Shown: one piece after another, positions 1-12,809 of the stretch
Layout of the letters: every line of letters starts with the position of its first letter
Position numbering within the stretch: the first letter of the stretch is position 1
Assembly: GCF_005239225.2 (NCBI RefSeq)
Contig: NC_133299.1
Coordinates: 6,824,967-6,888,966 of the forward strand
DNA: 64,000 nt
Origin: Populus alba
Taxonomy: Eukaryota > Streptophyta > Magnoliopsida > Malpighiales > Salicaceae
Reading direction: 5' to 3'
Made by a program: the position numbers and the translations under genes
The notes under the pieces: model-generated
The model's database searches: none
Seen by the model: the letters and a program-made list of their open reading frames with translations, nothing else
Told to the model about the DNA's origin: nothing

Positions 1-3000
1 TAGATAATAATTTCTATTCCATCAATTTTTATTTTTATTATTATTATATTTTTTTTATTCATCCTTCTTATTTTTGAAATTTAAATCAGAATACAAGAAT
101 TTACCTGGAAGTTATAACCCACATGTGCCACGGCTAATCACGAACTTCTTCATTAATGACATAACAAGCACCGCAACTATTAACAAACATAATAACCAAT
201 AACAAGCACGAACATCTCCATCAATAATACAACACCATTCTTCCCTCTGCACGATTCACAACCTAAGATACCTGCACAACAACTCTTCATGCTCTATGAG
301 ATAAACTGACATGTTAAAGGTTCATAAATACCTTGATTACTAGGAAAGCTTATTCAAGCATTTCCAAACCATTAGAGCCAGAATTCAAACAATTCAACTC
401 GTTTCAGATAAATGCACACACTACATTTACAAATATACACTCCCTACAACTATATTCTATTTTCTAATTGTATTTTATTAATTTAATCATCAAAGAATCT
501 CCAATACATGCTAGTCGTTGTTTGGTATGAAAATCTCGATACAGTGACTATCTTTTTTTTGCACATTCTACAACACAAAATTGGCAAGAAGTTAACTAGA
601 AGCAAATGAACCATTAATGTGGTCAATTTTAATCTTTGATTTTTGGCCACCTCAATTACTTTTTTATAAGAGTGATCATTTTCGATTCGGGATATAAAAA
701 AAAAAAAAAAAAAGCAACTACATAGAAAAAAAAATTCAAAAAACCAAAACCGGTTCAAACCGACCGGTTTCGGTTCGGTTCGGCTGGGTTTTTAGGAAAA
801 AAACCAGTTTGGCTCGGTTTTTCAATTTGACTCAGTTTTTTTCTAGTTTTTTCAGTTTGAATTCAGTTTGATTTGGTTCGATTTTCTTTGTTTCAGGCTT
901 ATAAAACCAAACCGATCAATTTTTAAAAAATTTTAATCAGTTTAATTATTATTTTTTTGTTCGGTTTTTTTTTTATTGTTTTTTTCTAGTATTTTTACTT
1001 ATCCCTACTTTTCAACGTGAGATCATGTGATGTTTGATAACGGCCGGCCGCAATCAATGTGTTTCGGAGGTTCTTTTCTATCCTTTCTTTCATTGTCAAG
1101 TTAGCGCTGGGCGTAGCAGTCTATGACATACATATGTATAGTCCTCGTGAAATAATAAAATACAATCTTTTCCCCCTTTATTTTTTCATTCCTCCCTCTC
1201 CTGTTAATTAAAAAGTATTAGGTAGGGAATTTGATTTTTCTATATATAAAAAAAATGCACATGCAAATATTTGATCCCTTGTCACATAGCACTCTTCAAT
1301 TGTTTTTAATTATATGGAAATTAAAATGGATATTCATAAGAAAATCAATTATTTAAATTCTATACTCTTTTCATATCAATGTAGTTTTTTTTAACATAAA
1401 CATTCTTTTTTGTTAGCAATATAGATTATTGAATAAAAATTAAAAACAATTAAAATAAATATCTGAAAAAATTCTAATGATTTTAAATAACAAGGATAAT
1501 GTATCTCTTTAATCATAACTCTCTTCCCTTAATCATGTGTTTAAGCAATATATAATTTTTTTTGTTTTATTTTTCTAACAAAAAGCATGTCTCTTTATAA
1601 GAATTATTGTATTTTTCTTAAATAACAACTTATCATGATATTAAAAGGAAGTTTTAATAAAAATAAATTATGAATCGATAATTTTAACATGAATTTATTA
1701 AAAAAACATATATGAACATATATAATAACAAAATAAAAATTTTATTTGCACTGAATAGAAGTTTTTTTTTTTAAAAAAAAAAAATGAATCTACATATGAG
1801 ATGCATATAAAATTATTTATAAAGTAATTATGAAAAAAATCTAATGTTATTTGAAAACTATGCCAAATGATTTGGTTTTATACAACCGAAAACAATATTC
1901 TCAAATTTGCTTATCATTAATTAAAAATAAATCTTATTTTTTTAATGATTTAAAATATGCATCTCTCACATTGTTTATTTAGAAATATTAATAAATTATT
2001 TTAAATATCAACAATTAGATCTGAATTTAAAAGGTAAAATAAATAAATAAAATATATCGCATGATCACCAAACCAATGGTAAATATAATTTGATCATTTG
2101 CCTCCTTTATTTCGTCATAATAAAATCGAGATAATAGCGCAGAAAATGGTAGTATCTGTATAATATTAATTTATATTTTTCAAAATTTAAAAAAAAATAA
2201 TGATGCTTGATAATATAGTTTTACATGACCCGCAGGCGACGCCGCGATTGCAAACTAGTTCCACGAGTAAAGGTACTTTTTTCTTTTCAATTTTTCTCGT
2301 TCTTAACTCCAACCAAAACTGACTTTAAAGGATATATATATATATAAACGCTGCAATTGCCCATCTGTTCAATACTAACTCATTAATACAATTTTACCTT
2401 GTGCGTGTGTGTGTCTTGCAAGACTTAAATACAGATTTTTATGGACGACAATGACCGAGTAACGTTTCAGTATGCGAACAATTTGCTTTTGCTTTTGAGG
2501 AATTAGAACTGAGAATCAAGATTTAATGGTAAAGAAAGAATATGTCATTGAAACAAATTGAAGTTTTGTTTTTTATATATTTAATATCATTAAAAAATAT
2601 CGATAAGACAATTCTAGCTATATATTACAAAATAAAATTTAAAATTGATTACGATCTGCTTTAATATTTTTTCAAAAAATAGTTAGAATCATTTCTTTAA
2701 AATCTTTTTAACAATATCAAATATATCAAAAATAAAATCACAGTGTATCCTCGATGACTCTTTTTTTTTTCTTTTTTTTTTTATTTTTCTTTCCGACCAC
2801 ATCACTTTATCTTCTCTTTTTTTTATTGGTTATTGAATCTTTAATTTTATATTTTGATCACTGGATTTTTATAAAATATTTGGTTGATTTTTGTTGAAGT
2901 TAATTAATTTGTAAAAGGAACATGTTTGGAAATATTCATTAAACAATTGCTATTTTAAATAGCAGTGGTATAGAAAAATATATTTTTGAGATATGACTAT

Positions 3001-6000
3001 TCCAAATAGCATATGTGCATAAAAATATAATTGTGTTTGAACTGTATTATTTTTTAAATAATTTTTAACTTGCACTTATTTTCCCAAAACACTTAATAAA
3101 CTATGCTATTATTTAAAAAAAAAAAATCCTTGCCTTTGTTCATTTTATTCTTCACGCCCAAAGAGAATGGAGTTTACACGAGAGTAGCATGTTTTTTAAA
3201 TATGACAACGGCGAATACACAAGAATTCTTCAAAGGCCTTTTTGTGTTTTGTTTTTTCAAGTATAACGTAAAACTAAAGTAAAATGTGGAAACTTTCTTC
3301 TCAAAGTAACAATTTTGTGTAACACCCACAAGTGGGATTCTCCTTTGGTTAGTACTCGATTGTATGTGGGCAATTAATTAATAGAGTAAATACACACAAT
3401 CATGTGCTATAATTTTCATATCTTACATTTAATATACAACAATGGTAAGAATAAAATACGAAATGGCTTCTGTTTTTTCTTTTTCTTTTTCTTTTTTGAA
3501 GAAAGAAAGTATTTGCTCATATTTACGAATAATGTTTTTGAATGTTTAGCATGAATTGTAAGTGGTATACTTTTTTAGAAGTCATGGTCAGTTTATTAGA
3601 TAACATACAGTTGACAAATTATTTTAATTATATGTTAGCAGGACTTTAACTAGTAATATACTTGTGAATAGGTTGTTTAGGTTTTAATCAAAAGAGATAA
3701 GTAAATCTTCACACGGTTTATTACTTTTAAACAAAAAAATTAGTTTTTTTCTTAATTTGCATTTTTCCTCTCCTTTTATGTATTACATTCTTTAAAATAA
3801 AATCAAGCCTTTACTATGTTCAAATTTATTTGCTTGTTTTGTTTGTGAATGCACCATATAGAGTTTTTATAAGAATGTTTTATAAACTACCTTATAAAAG
3901 AAAGTGTTTTCATATGGATTTGTAAATAGTTGAATAATAGCTCTTAGATGATTATGAATAAAGCAATGATCTCTGTTAAGTGGGGTTGTCAACACTAGAA
4001 TCAGTTTTAATGGCCCAACAAAGGGTTAAAATAATTGGTGATGGCCCTTGCCAATAGGTTACAAACTTTTGAAAAATTACAAAATCTATTCTATCTTAAC
4101 AAAAACAACATCCAAATGTTTCATAAACATCTAGAAAACATTAACAACTAACTCAAAGCAACATCCAGCATAAAAAAATTACATTTTCATACATTAAACA
4201 ACATTAAAGCTTCACACCATGTGACATCAAAACAAGCCTAAAATGTCATTAAACATTAAGAAAGCATGAAAGGGTAGGCCATATGGACTTCACCTTTGAA
4301 TTTTTACATGATTATACCTTCTTTAAGCTTGCTAATTATAGGTTGTTGTTTTACCTTCTCTTTTTCTTCATTTTTTTTTCCTTTTCACTCTCTTTCTTTT
4401 CTAACCTTGATAGATATTCTATGTTAGGCTATTAACCCTTCACAATAAGGTCTATTAATAGAGTATTTCTCCATATTTTTCTTTTCTTTTTTCTACCCCT
4501 TTTCCTTTTTTGTTTTTCTGATTTTCAAGTGGTATTTATAGGGTTTTTCTAGGTTTTATTGGTAGATTCCATCAATGATTGATCAAAGTTTTTCCCTTTA
4601 ATAAAAAAATAGAGGGTTCGAGATAAAAGTTAACAATTGCAAACCCATGTACTAGGTTGGTTTTACAATGGTGGTTTTGCTAAACTTGGAGGGCAAAAAG
4701 CTATTTTTGGCCTTTTAATTTTGAGAGGGAGGTTTTAAAACCCTTAATAAGAACCCTTTAAGAGGCTTTCAAGTGTGAACACGTGAAAAAATTGATGGTT
4801 TTTTAAAAATGGGTGTCATAATCAAGCCTGGGTTGATCATTTTCAAGGCTTCCCCAAAGCAACTTCGATGCAAATATTATCGAAAACTACCTGAAGTTGG
4901 TAGAGGAAGTGCACACCTTTCATTTGGATCCAACCTTACTCAATTTGAAGATTTGTAGCTTCACATTCATTCGTTCAAAGGTGTCAACTTGATCAACCTA
5001 TAATTTAAAAATGCAAGAAAAGTTGATCAGGTACAAGATGTTGGAGATTTATATGGAAGAATTGGGTTGTAAACGTCCAATTTCATGGGCACTGATTCGT
5101 AGAGGGGTGTTTGTCAGTTGAATAGTGGCGGTTACATAGCCCCTAAATTGGTCAGAGACACCACATTTATTCGCCTAAACATGCTCACTCAATCATCTAA
5201 AATTGCCAAGAAAGAAGATGAATAATGGTGAACGACACGTCGTCTTAGTTAAACCCTATAAATTAAGGTTTTTTTAATTTAGGATTTGACCAATTTTTAT
5301 TTGGTCCTCTCTTTTCTAATTCTTTTTAATCGCACCCATAATTGTCTATCAAGTTTTAATTGCATTCAATTGCACCCCTATCATTTTCAAATATTAGCCC
5401 CAAAGTTCTACCCCCGAAATTGCACGTCACTAAGAAGTTGTTCCTTAGTCTTGAAAATCTTTATTTAAGTCTTTAATTGGCCTCCAAACTTTAATTGCTC
5501 TCATAATTAAGCTCTTGATTTGACCAATTAAACATTTCAAAGTCTAATTTCAATCCCCAAACCTTAATTTCTTCCGATTAACACCCAAATTAACTTTAAA
5601 AAATGATTTTCCTTGCAATCAAGTCCTCAAAAAAATTATTTAAGCCTTTAAAAATTCCCATTAAGTCTTTAACTATCCAAATTTTTATTTTTTTTTACTC
5701 CAAATAAAAATATTTTCACCAATGAGCCTTTTAGCTAAAACATCTTATGCATCTTATGCATTATGGAATGTTTATTGACAATTCCAAGTTCAAGAAAAAG
5801 AAATCAAGACAAGTTAGATGAGCCTTTTAACTAAAACAAGTATATATGATTTTCCAACCCTTGAATCAAGTTGAAATTTTATCAACATGTTATATAGACT
5901 CGAACCTATAATGGGTTAACTTGTTGTAATCGATTGAAGGCAGGATCATACCCAAATTAGATTCATAAGGTGTTGTTTCATAATTTTATTTATTTTTCTA

Positions 6001-7229
6001 GTTATTTCCAGATTTCTTTTTAATTAAGTTTTATAATTTTAATATTTAGTTTAGTTTTCCTTTTCCTAAAAAGATTTAAATCTAAGACCAGAGTAAATAG
6101 GAATATATATCATATTTTTTAGTAAAATATTTATTCTAAATTTTGTAGTTTAGCGTTTTTTCTACAATTTAAGAATTATAATTTTAGGAATTGGAAAATC
6201 CTAATTTCTTTCTTTATAATGTAGGGTTATATATTTAGGGATTGAAAAATCCCAACTTTATATCTTTCCATATATCTTATGTGACGCAAGTAGAAGTGAA
6301 GGCCAAGTGAGAGTATTTTTGTTTTCTTTTTTTTTTTACCTGTTATTTGTAGTCCTTTTTGTGAGTGTAATGTCTTTTTTTTTATTGTTAAGATTTATCA
6401 GGAAATAAACCAAAAAATAAATTGAAAAACTTTTATTTGTTTCATTAATGAAAATCTTGTTTTAATGTGCACAATTCTTTCCATAATTATTGATTCGTTT
6501 CAAATTACTACTATATTTTATTTTTCTTCTTTCATGAAAATCTGTCATTTCCTTCTTCATCATAAAAAGATATCTCCATAAGTTCAACTACCATTTTTTC
6601 TTTCTTTATGAGAATCTTGAACTTTTATTAAAGTTCAAATTTTCTATTTTTAGATTGGGAAAAAAATTTCATTTCCTTCGTATTCATAATCACAATCATA
6701 TATATTTTCATTAACTACCATTTCTGATTATATTATTTGATTTCCTATTATTTTCTTCCTTTTTTTCCATCATTTCACTCCTTATTTTTATTTTTATCAT
6801 ACATTAAAAATTCAGGGATCAAAAAGGGTTTATTTACAAAGTAAACAACTACATCAAATGCAAAATATCAATATTTAGAATGAATGTTGGCATGTTGAGT
6901 TTAATTTTTACAGTTGAGAATAATTTTCAAAGTTAAATCAAAATGTCCTACTTTGTTTCAAGGTTTCTTTCCAAAGTTACATCTGTTTTTCCTTAATAAC
7001 AAAATAAACAATAACCAAATACTACTTTTTAACAAAAAAAAAAAAAAAAGCTAAAAACATCTTTGTTTTAAAAGTTAAGCAATATCGAACAGGGTCAATA
7101 CTGTAGATCAAGAGTTGGGATCATCCAGTCATTCTCGTGTTTAGATTCTTATATAAAAAAAAAAAAAAACAATAATTAATATAGCTCGCATTGGTTAAAA
7201 AAAGAAAAAAGAAAAAAGAAAAAGGAAGG
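1..7229. other. AT-rich intergenic DNA with repeat debris, no supported gene
   Basis: No open reading frame here has conserved protein features; the small ones are chance frames in AT-rich DNA. Contents include a CGGTTCGGTT-type low-complexity tract (about 745-1000), many poly-A/T runs, and a block at about 3980-6060 of slightly higher complexity that recurrently uses CAATTGCACCCC-like phrases and resembles non-coding retroelement sequence. On the minus strand a possible splice donor (CTTCCAG followed by gtaaat) sits near 113, with non-repetitive sequence from about 114 to 480. This could be an untranslated exon of a minus-strand gene lying left of the window, but that is speculative. Confidence 0.5.
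745..1000. repeat. Degenerate CGGTTCGGTTTT-type low-complexity repeat
   Basis: The tract alternates CCGGTTC, CGGTTCGG and GGTTTTT phrases that decay rightwards into CAGTTTGA/TTCGGTTT variants, on one strand only. Similar CGGTT-rich tracts are scattered in many plant genomes. No coding potential. Confidence 0.6.
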
Positions 7230-7238
7230 TATATAAAT
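7230..7238 (+). promoter_or_regulatory. Candidate TATA box of the LOG gene
   Basis: TATATAAAT lies 236 bp before the LOG start codon, preceded by a purine (A/G) tract. A TATA box here would give a leader of roughly 200 bases. This is motif recognition only; a TATTTAAATAAAT at about 7360 is an alternative. Confidence 0.35.
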
Positions 7239-7473
7239 CGTATATTTCACCTTCCAAATAAGAAGGCCTTACTAAGTATATATATTCTCCAAGAAAAAAA
7301 AATACAAAATAAGAACACGTACCCATGACACGGCTCAAGCATTAATTAACGTGAGCTCTGTATTTAAATAAATATCCACTTTGTTCTCGTTCTCAACCCT
7401 CCCATTCTTCAAACAAATCATCATTGAGAGAAAAAAACCAAAGAAAGCCAGATTCAGAGACAGAGACAGAGAG

Positions 7474-10400
7474 ATGGAGGAAACTAAATCCAAGTTTAAG
7501 AGGATATGTGTGTTTTGTGGGAGCAGCTCAGGCAAGAAAGCTAGCTACCAGGAAGCTGCTGTAGAGGTGGCCAGGGAACTGGTAATTATATATTATACAA
7601 CGGATTTTTCCTGATTTCTTTCACATATTCATCCCTTACATTCAAGATTTCTTTTAGAATAGCTTTTCTTTAGACCATTCCTATTTCTTCTTTCTTGCAC
7701 TTTTTCTTTTTTAGCCTTCATCTCTTTCTGGGACTTAGACATTTAGCTTTTCTCATCGAAGGAGATTCTAAAATCATCCTTCAGCGTTTTGGGGATATAT
7801 TAGAACTCAATTTTAATCCTTCATTCAACAAGCAATTTGGTTTAAAGTTTTTTTTCTTGGTCTTGGTTATTGGCTTTTAGTGCAACAAACACCCTTTATT
7901 TTCTGTTCTTCAAGTTTTTTTTCATTTCGTCTTCTTTTCCCCTTTACGTTTGTGTATTCATTTCATCCATTTGCCTGAAATGATTTTGCTTTGTGTTCCT
8001 GCTATAAATTATTCTTTAAAAAAAAAACAAAAAAACGTCTTCTAGTGGGTGTGGGAGTGGTGGAGGTGTGTCTGCAAGTTGCCACAAAACAAGCTTTCAA
8101 CGTGGGCTTATGATTGTTAGAGAAATTAGCTGGGGGAGAGAAGGTTTAGGGTTTATGTTTGGCATCAGAGAATGCTAGCTGTAACCTGCCTGTCAGTTGA
8201 GCAGCCTTCTTGCATGATCCTTTGTTTTTGGTTTTGTATCAGAACTTGTAATTAATTTTGTTTTTTAATTTCAAGAAAATGGAATATTATTATAATCAAA
8301 ATAAAAAACAAGATGAATATTCTTTGGTTAATTCTCTGGGGGAACCAAACGTGCTACCTTGGTATCATGACTCTTTTAAGCGTGTTATTTTTGGGCACTC
8401 CTTCACAAGCTTAGCCTTCATGATTTTCGTTTACGGGGTTCTCCGCCAATATATTTAGTGTACTAATTAGTTTTACATTTTGTTTGAAATTTATTTTGAA
8501 TGGATTTAACTTGGTAATTCAATTTTTTTTCTTTGGAATAGGCTTTGAAATTATGGGATTTATCTGATTTTAAATTAGTGAAAAATCATCATTTACCTCA
8601 TTTTTAATGACTTAATTCTGAAACAAATTTTGGTATAATTTGCAAATCCTTGAAAATCTCTAATCTTAATTGATTGTAGAATTCATTTATAGCAATTAAG
8701 ACTTTCCAAACACTAAAATTAAATAAATAATATTGAAATGATTTCATTTTCCCTCAAATCTTAACTTCCCAAACAATCTTGTCAAGAGTTTTTATTGGTT
8801 CCACGGGAAGGTTATGGTATCATTGTCATCTAATGAATTCCATAGCTTAATGAATATCTTGTGTTGATGATGGTTGGCATTTTTGACACGTGTTAATTGG
8901 GTTTGGTTTTCTACGAATCCTGAAGGTCGAGAGAAGAATTGATTTGGTCTATGGAGGTGGGAGCTTGGGGTTAATGGGCCTTGTTTCTCAAGCGGTTCAT
9001 GATGGCGGGCGCCATGTTCTAGGGTTAGACTCTCTCTCTCTCTCTCTCTCTCTCATCCTCTCTCTCTCTCTCTCTATCTCTACTTGATCCTTGTATCTTT
9101 GAATGGCAAGTAAAAGAAGCCTGCTTCACAGGACATGCATCATTTTATCTCATTATATTTACCCTCCCCTTTGGTACATTGACACTGGGTTGCACACAGG
9201 CATTATTCCTTTGCTCATTTGTTAATTATAATAGTTTTTCCTCTTGAGCCATGCGAATTTCCCAATCTCCTATGCATTGGAATTCCCATTCATCAAACCT
9301 GCTCAAAACCAGACATCATGGGATCATATGGGAATTTAACATTTCATATCTCGATATCTTTTGAAACAAAAAAATTGTGTTTCGAGCATACTGATTTCCT
9401 AGCTAGTGACTGGACATGGTACCAAACTTACTGTTAATGGTTTGTGTTTGTTATGAACGTGTCTGGTTCACAAAAGGTGCATGTGTTCAACATGCTTGGA
9501 AGCTTTTTGAGCAGCCTTGTACATGAGCTGGATAAAGTGGATCTGTTTTGGTCCTTGCAATGTCAGTGCAATTATATACTGTGTGTTACTGTTAGAAAGA
9601 AAGAGACTGAAAAGGCTGGTAGAAAGTATGTTACAATTTTGATTGGAGCACCTTTCGTTTCCATGAATAGAAGGAAGCTGTTACAATTTTGATTCATAAG
9701 AAGACTATGCTAGCTTGCCCTGTCGGATCGATACACTGTTGTATAGGAGGCATTTTACAGATTGTAGGCCTGTTTTTAGATTGTTAAATTACCATATCGG
9801 GACAGCCAAATTACTTCCTTCAGTACTTCAATCAAACTCATTGAATTTTCAAGAATGTTTTTCATGCATTGTGCTCTTTTATTCCTTTGAACCTGAAGTT
9901 CGAACTTGCATTTGATGGATTTTCTTTTTTCTTGCAGAGTAATTCCAAGGTCTCTAATGCCCAGAGAGGTATGTGACACAAAAACGCTCTAGTATAAGAC
10001 AAAACCTCAATTTTGTTTTACATTATCGTGTTTTGTTTCCACACGGAGTACAATAAAATGAAATTGGGCCTTTTCTATAAGACAATATTATGTTATTGGC
10101 CAAATTTAGGTGTTTGTTAATGAGTTTTAATTTGTTTTTTTTTTTGTTAAAATTTGATTTTTATTTTTTAATATTTTTAAATTATTTTAATATGATAATA
10201 TCAAAAATAAATATAATTCTGATTCATTTTTAATATAATAATTAAGAAAATCACATTAAAAAAAAAAAAAAACACTCTCTTATATGGTTTTGTTGTGCCA
10301 TTGTCTTTGTATTTAGTGACACACCTGTCCATTTTGCCAGGCTCTCAAAACTGTTTATGCTTAAATATTAAGAAGCAGATGTGTGTGTTTGCTGGCCTTG

Positions 10401-12461
10401 AGAAAAGTCTAATGCTGTTGAACTAAATGAGGCATTAACTAAATGACAAGTATTAAATATTTTGTAATGTATAAAATCTCGTTGCAGGTAACAGGGGAGC
10501 CTGTCGGGGAAGTTAGAGCTGTGTCTGATATGCATCAAAGGAAAGCTGAAATGGCTCGCCAAGCCGATGCCTTCATTGCCCTCCCTGGTAAGAATTTGAT
10601 CTGTAGATTACGTACTTCTATGGGTCTTACATATTTGGTCTTTTTCCATGTAAAGTTTGCCTGTTGTGATGCAAAGTGTATGGACATACGTTAAAGTTCT
10701 CGAATTTGACTTTGGTCAATGCCAGGGGGCTATGGAACACTAGAAGAATTGCTTGAAGTAATTACATGGGCTCAACTAAATATCCATCACAAACCTGTAA
10801 GAATTTTTCTCTTATTCCTTTTTTTTACTAAACACATGATATTTTGCATAGAGGGATCTAAAGATGTGCTTTAGAAGGGGCAAATAGTAAGAATGATTAA
10901 CATAAAAAATAAAATGATTCCATTTTATTAGCCTTTGTCTCTTACGGATAAAGATTCATTGACCAAGAATGATTTCATTATTTTTATTTATTTGATTAAC
11001 ATTTGTCTTGCTTGATAAGGAGCTAGCACTGACAAAGAATGGATGAGAAACTGAATTTTGTTAGAACAATCAGTGGTTCATAGTTGGTGATGATTAGTTA
11101 TGATTATCGCCTATGTTTCAGTTTTATGTACTCTTAAAAGACATTTACATGTTTATTTTTTCAGAGTTATATAGAACGTCCAGGAAGAAGTATCCAACAC
11201 CTTCCTAGCATAAACAGGAAAATAATCACGGAAATCTATTCAATATTTATACTACATAAAGAGCGATAAAAAGAATTTCTTTGATTTTGTTTAAATGAAC
11301 GTCCAAGAAGAAAGTAGATCAAGGTGCTGTCCTTTGATGTTACTGGAATTTCATCTCCCATAATGACGAGGATTTAAGATATTACTATGTACTAAACAAC
11401 TGAATCATGATTAGCTTCCAAATTTTAAATGTTTTTCTTTAGATCATTCCCCACACATAGCATCAGCCCTTATTGTTGCACTCACATGTTGTCATGTTTC
11501 AAGTTCTAGAACTCTCTGTACAGCATATGTCTCTAGCATGTTGATATATTTTAGTCTGCTTATAAGCTTGGAATGTGTCTGATATGTGTCATGATTCTCG
11601 AGTTCGAAGATGTCTTAGGGTGCTGCGTATCGCTTCTAAAGCTAACTTGACACCATCTTGGTCAATGAATCTTATCGATTGTACTAGAAAAGTAATGTGG
11701 CGTTGAATCAAATCATGTGACCCTTCAATGGATTCACATGCAAAGATTAGGTTAAGATATGCGATTCTTATAATCATATTCAAGCTACACGCATGATTTT
11801 GTATGGTATATTGATCTGTTGGATATCCCTTCGAACGGGAGAAATTTCCTAACAGAGACTCTAAAAAAAATGAAAGTAGCGTCGGTCAAGATAAAGTTTC
11901 TTGTTAATTTGATGTTTTGACATTGATATGATCATACTCATATAGTTTATTGAAGAATATTAAGGAGTGGGTTTTTCGTATTATTTATGCAGGTGGGCCT
12001 CTTGAATGTAGATGGGTTCTATAATTCTTTGTTGTCTTTCGTTGACAAGGCCGTAGATGAAGGCTTCATATCACCTGCTGCACGTCGCATTATCGTGTCT
12101 GCTCCCACAGCCAAACAATTGGTCAGACAACTAGAGGTAGATAATTCTTTCTTGTACATAAAACAATCCATTTTATCTTGTTTAAGTGAGATTATGTATC
12201 TTAGCAGTCAAGTTCCATTAAAATCACTCTCTTAATATAAAAAAATATATATATCATATGGTCCCACTTAGCCATGAGATCAATGGCTGCTGTGTGATAA
12301 GGTGGTGCTGATTTTTTTATTACATGGTGGATTTGCATGATCTAATTATTGTTTTTGGGTACCTTTTTCCTCTGTCTTTGTTGCTCCAGGATTATGTGCC
12401 GGAATACGATGAAATAACAGCCAAGTTGGTGTGGGAGGAGGTTGATAGATTGACTGCCTAA
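7474..12461 (+). CDS. LOG: Cytokinin riboside 5'-monophosphate phosphoribohydrolase (LOG family)
   Basis: Single-step cytokinin activation: hydrolyses cytokinin riboside 5'-monophosphate to the free base plus ribose 5-phosphate; family members are cytosolic/nuclear. Coding exons: 7474-7581, 8926-9023, 9938-9968, 10488-10587, 10726-10796, 11993-12136, 12390-12461, giving 207 residues, the usual LOG size. Visible motifs are [10 protein letters not shown] (11-20), the nucleotide-binding GGGSLGLMG (46-54), the MHQRKAEM segment around Arg97, and the hallmark PGGYGTLEE (112-120). The start is the first ATG of the leader and begins METTK-like as [10 protein letters not shown], which resembles Arabidopsis LOG7, but paralogue identity cannot be settled by eye. 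The C-terminus is a little shorter than in several Arabidopsis LOGs. All introns are GT-AG; intron 2 opens into a long CT microsatellite. Introns 1 and 6 (over 1.1 kb each) hold only chance frames. Confidence 0.95.
9029..9084 (+). repeat. CT microsatellite inside LOG intron 2
   Basis: An interrupted (CT)n run starts only about six bases after the splice donor of exon 2 (GTTAGA at 9024). Such dinucleotide tracts are usually length-polymorphic. Confidence 0.9.
10135..10275. repeat. AT-rich MITE-like element in LOG intron 4-adjacent sequence
   Basis: Contains the phrases TTTAAATTATTTTAATATGATAATAT and AAAATAAAT-type arms shared with the dispersed AT-rich family seen at about 16780, 44480, 44990, 45350, 53400, 53600, 53850 and 59760. 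It lies in the intron between exons 3 and 4 of LOG. Confidence 0.5.
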
Positions 12462-12653
12462 ATCAGCGGTCGCTTAGTAATCTTTTTGCTTAGGTATATA
12501 CAGAATGGTGTTCTTCAGGTTTTTCCTGCTTAGTGTATACAAGCTTTGAGAAGAGGAGCTTTTTGGGTATTCTTTTGGCGTTGTGTCAGCTCTGATGTCT
12601 CAAAGTCTCCCTTTTGTGTGAACTTGGAAGGAAGGAAAAGAATCAGTTCAGGA

Positions 12654-12756
12654 TTATTTATATTTATATTTATATTTATATTTATATTTATATTTATATA
12701 TGTCCAGGAAGGATAATACTATATATTTTTATGTAGTCAGAATTGACCGCATCCAG

Positions 12757-12805
<49 letters not shown>
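12654..12805. repeat. Two microsatellites downstream of LOG: (TATTTA)n and (AT)n
   Basis: About eight TATTTA hexamers (12654-12702) are followed, after about 55 bases, by about 23 AT dinucleotides (12759-12805). Both lie in the probable 3' UTR or just past the polyadenylation site of LOG. Confidence 0.95.

Positions 12806-12809
<4 letters not shown>

Noticed and set aside
12759..12805. AT dinucleotide run as a TATA promoter
   Set aside because: A length-variable microsatellite downstream of LOG with no gene following it.
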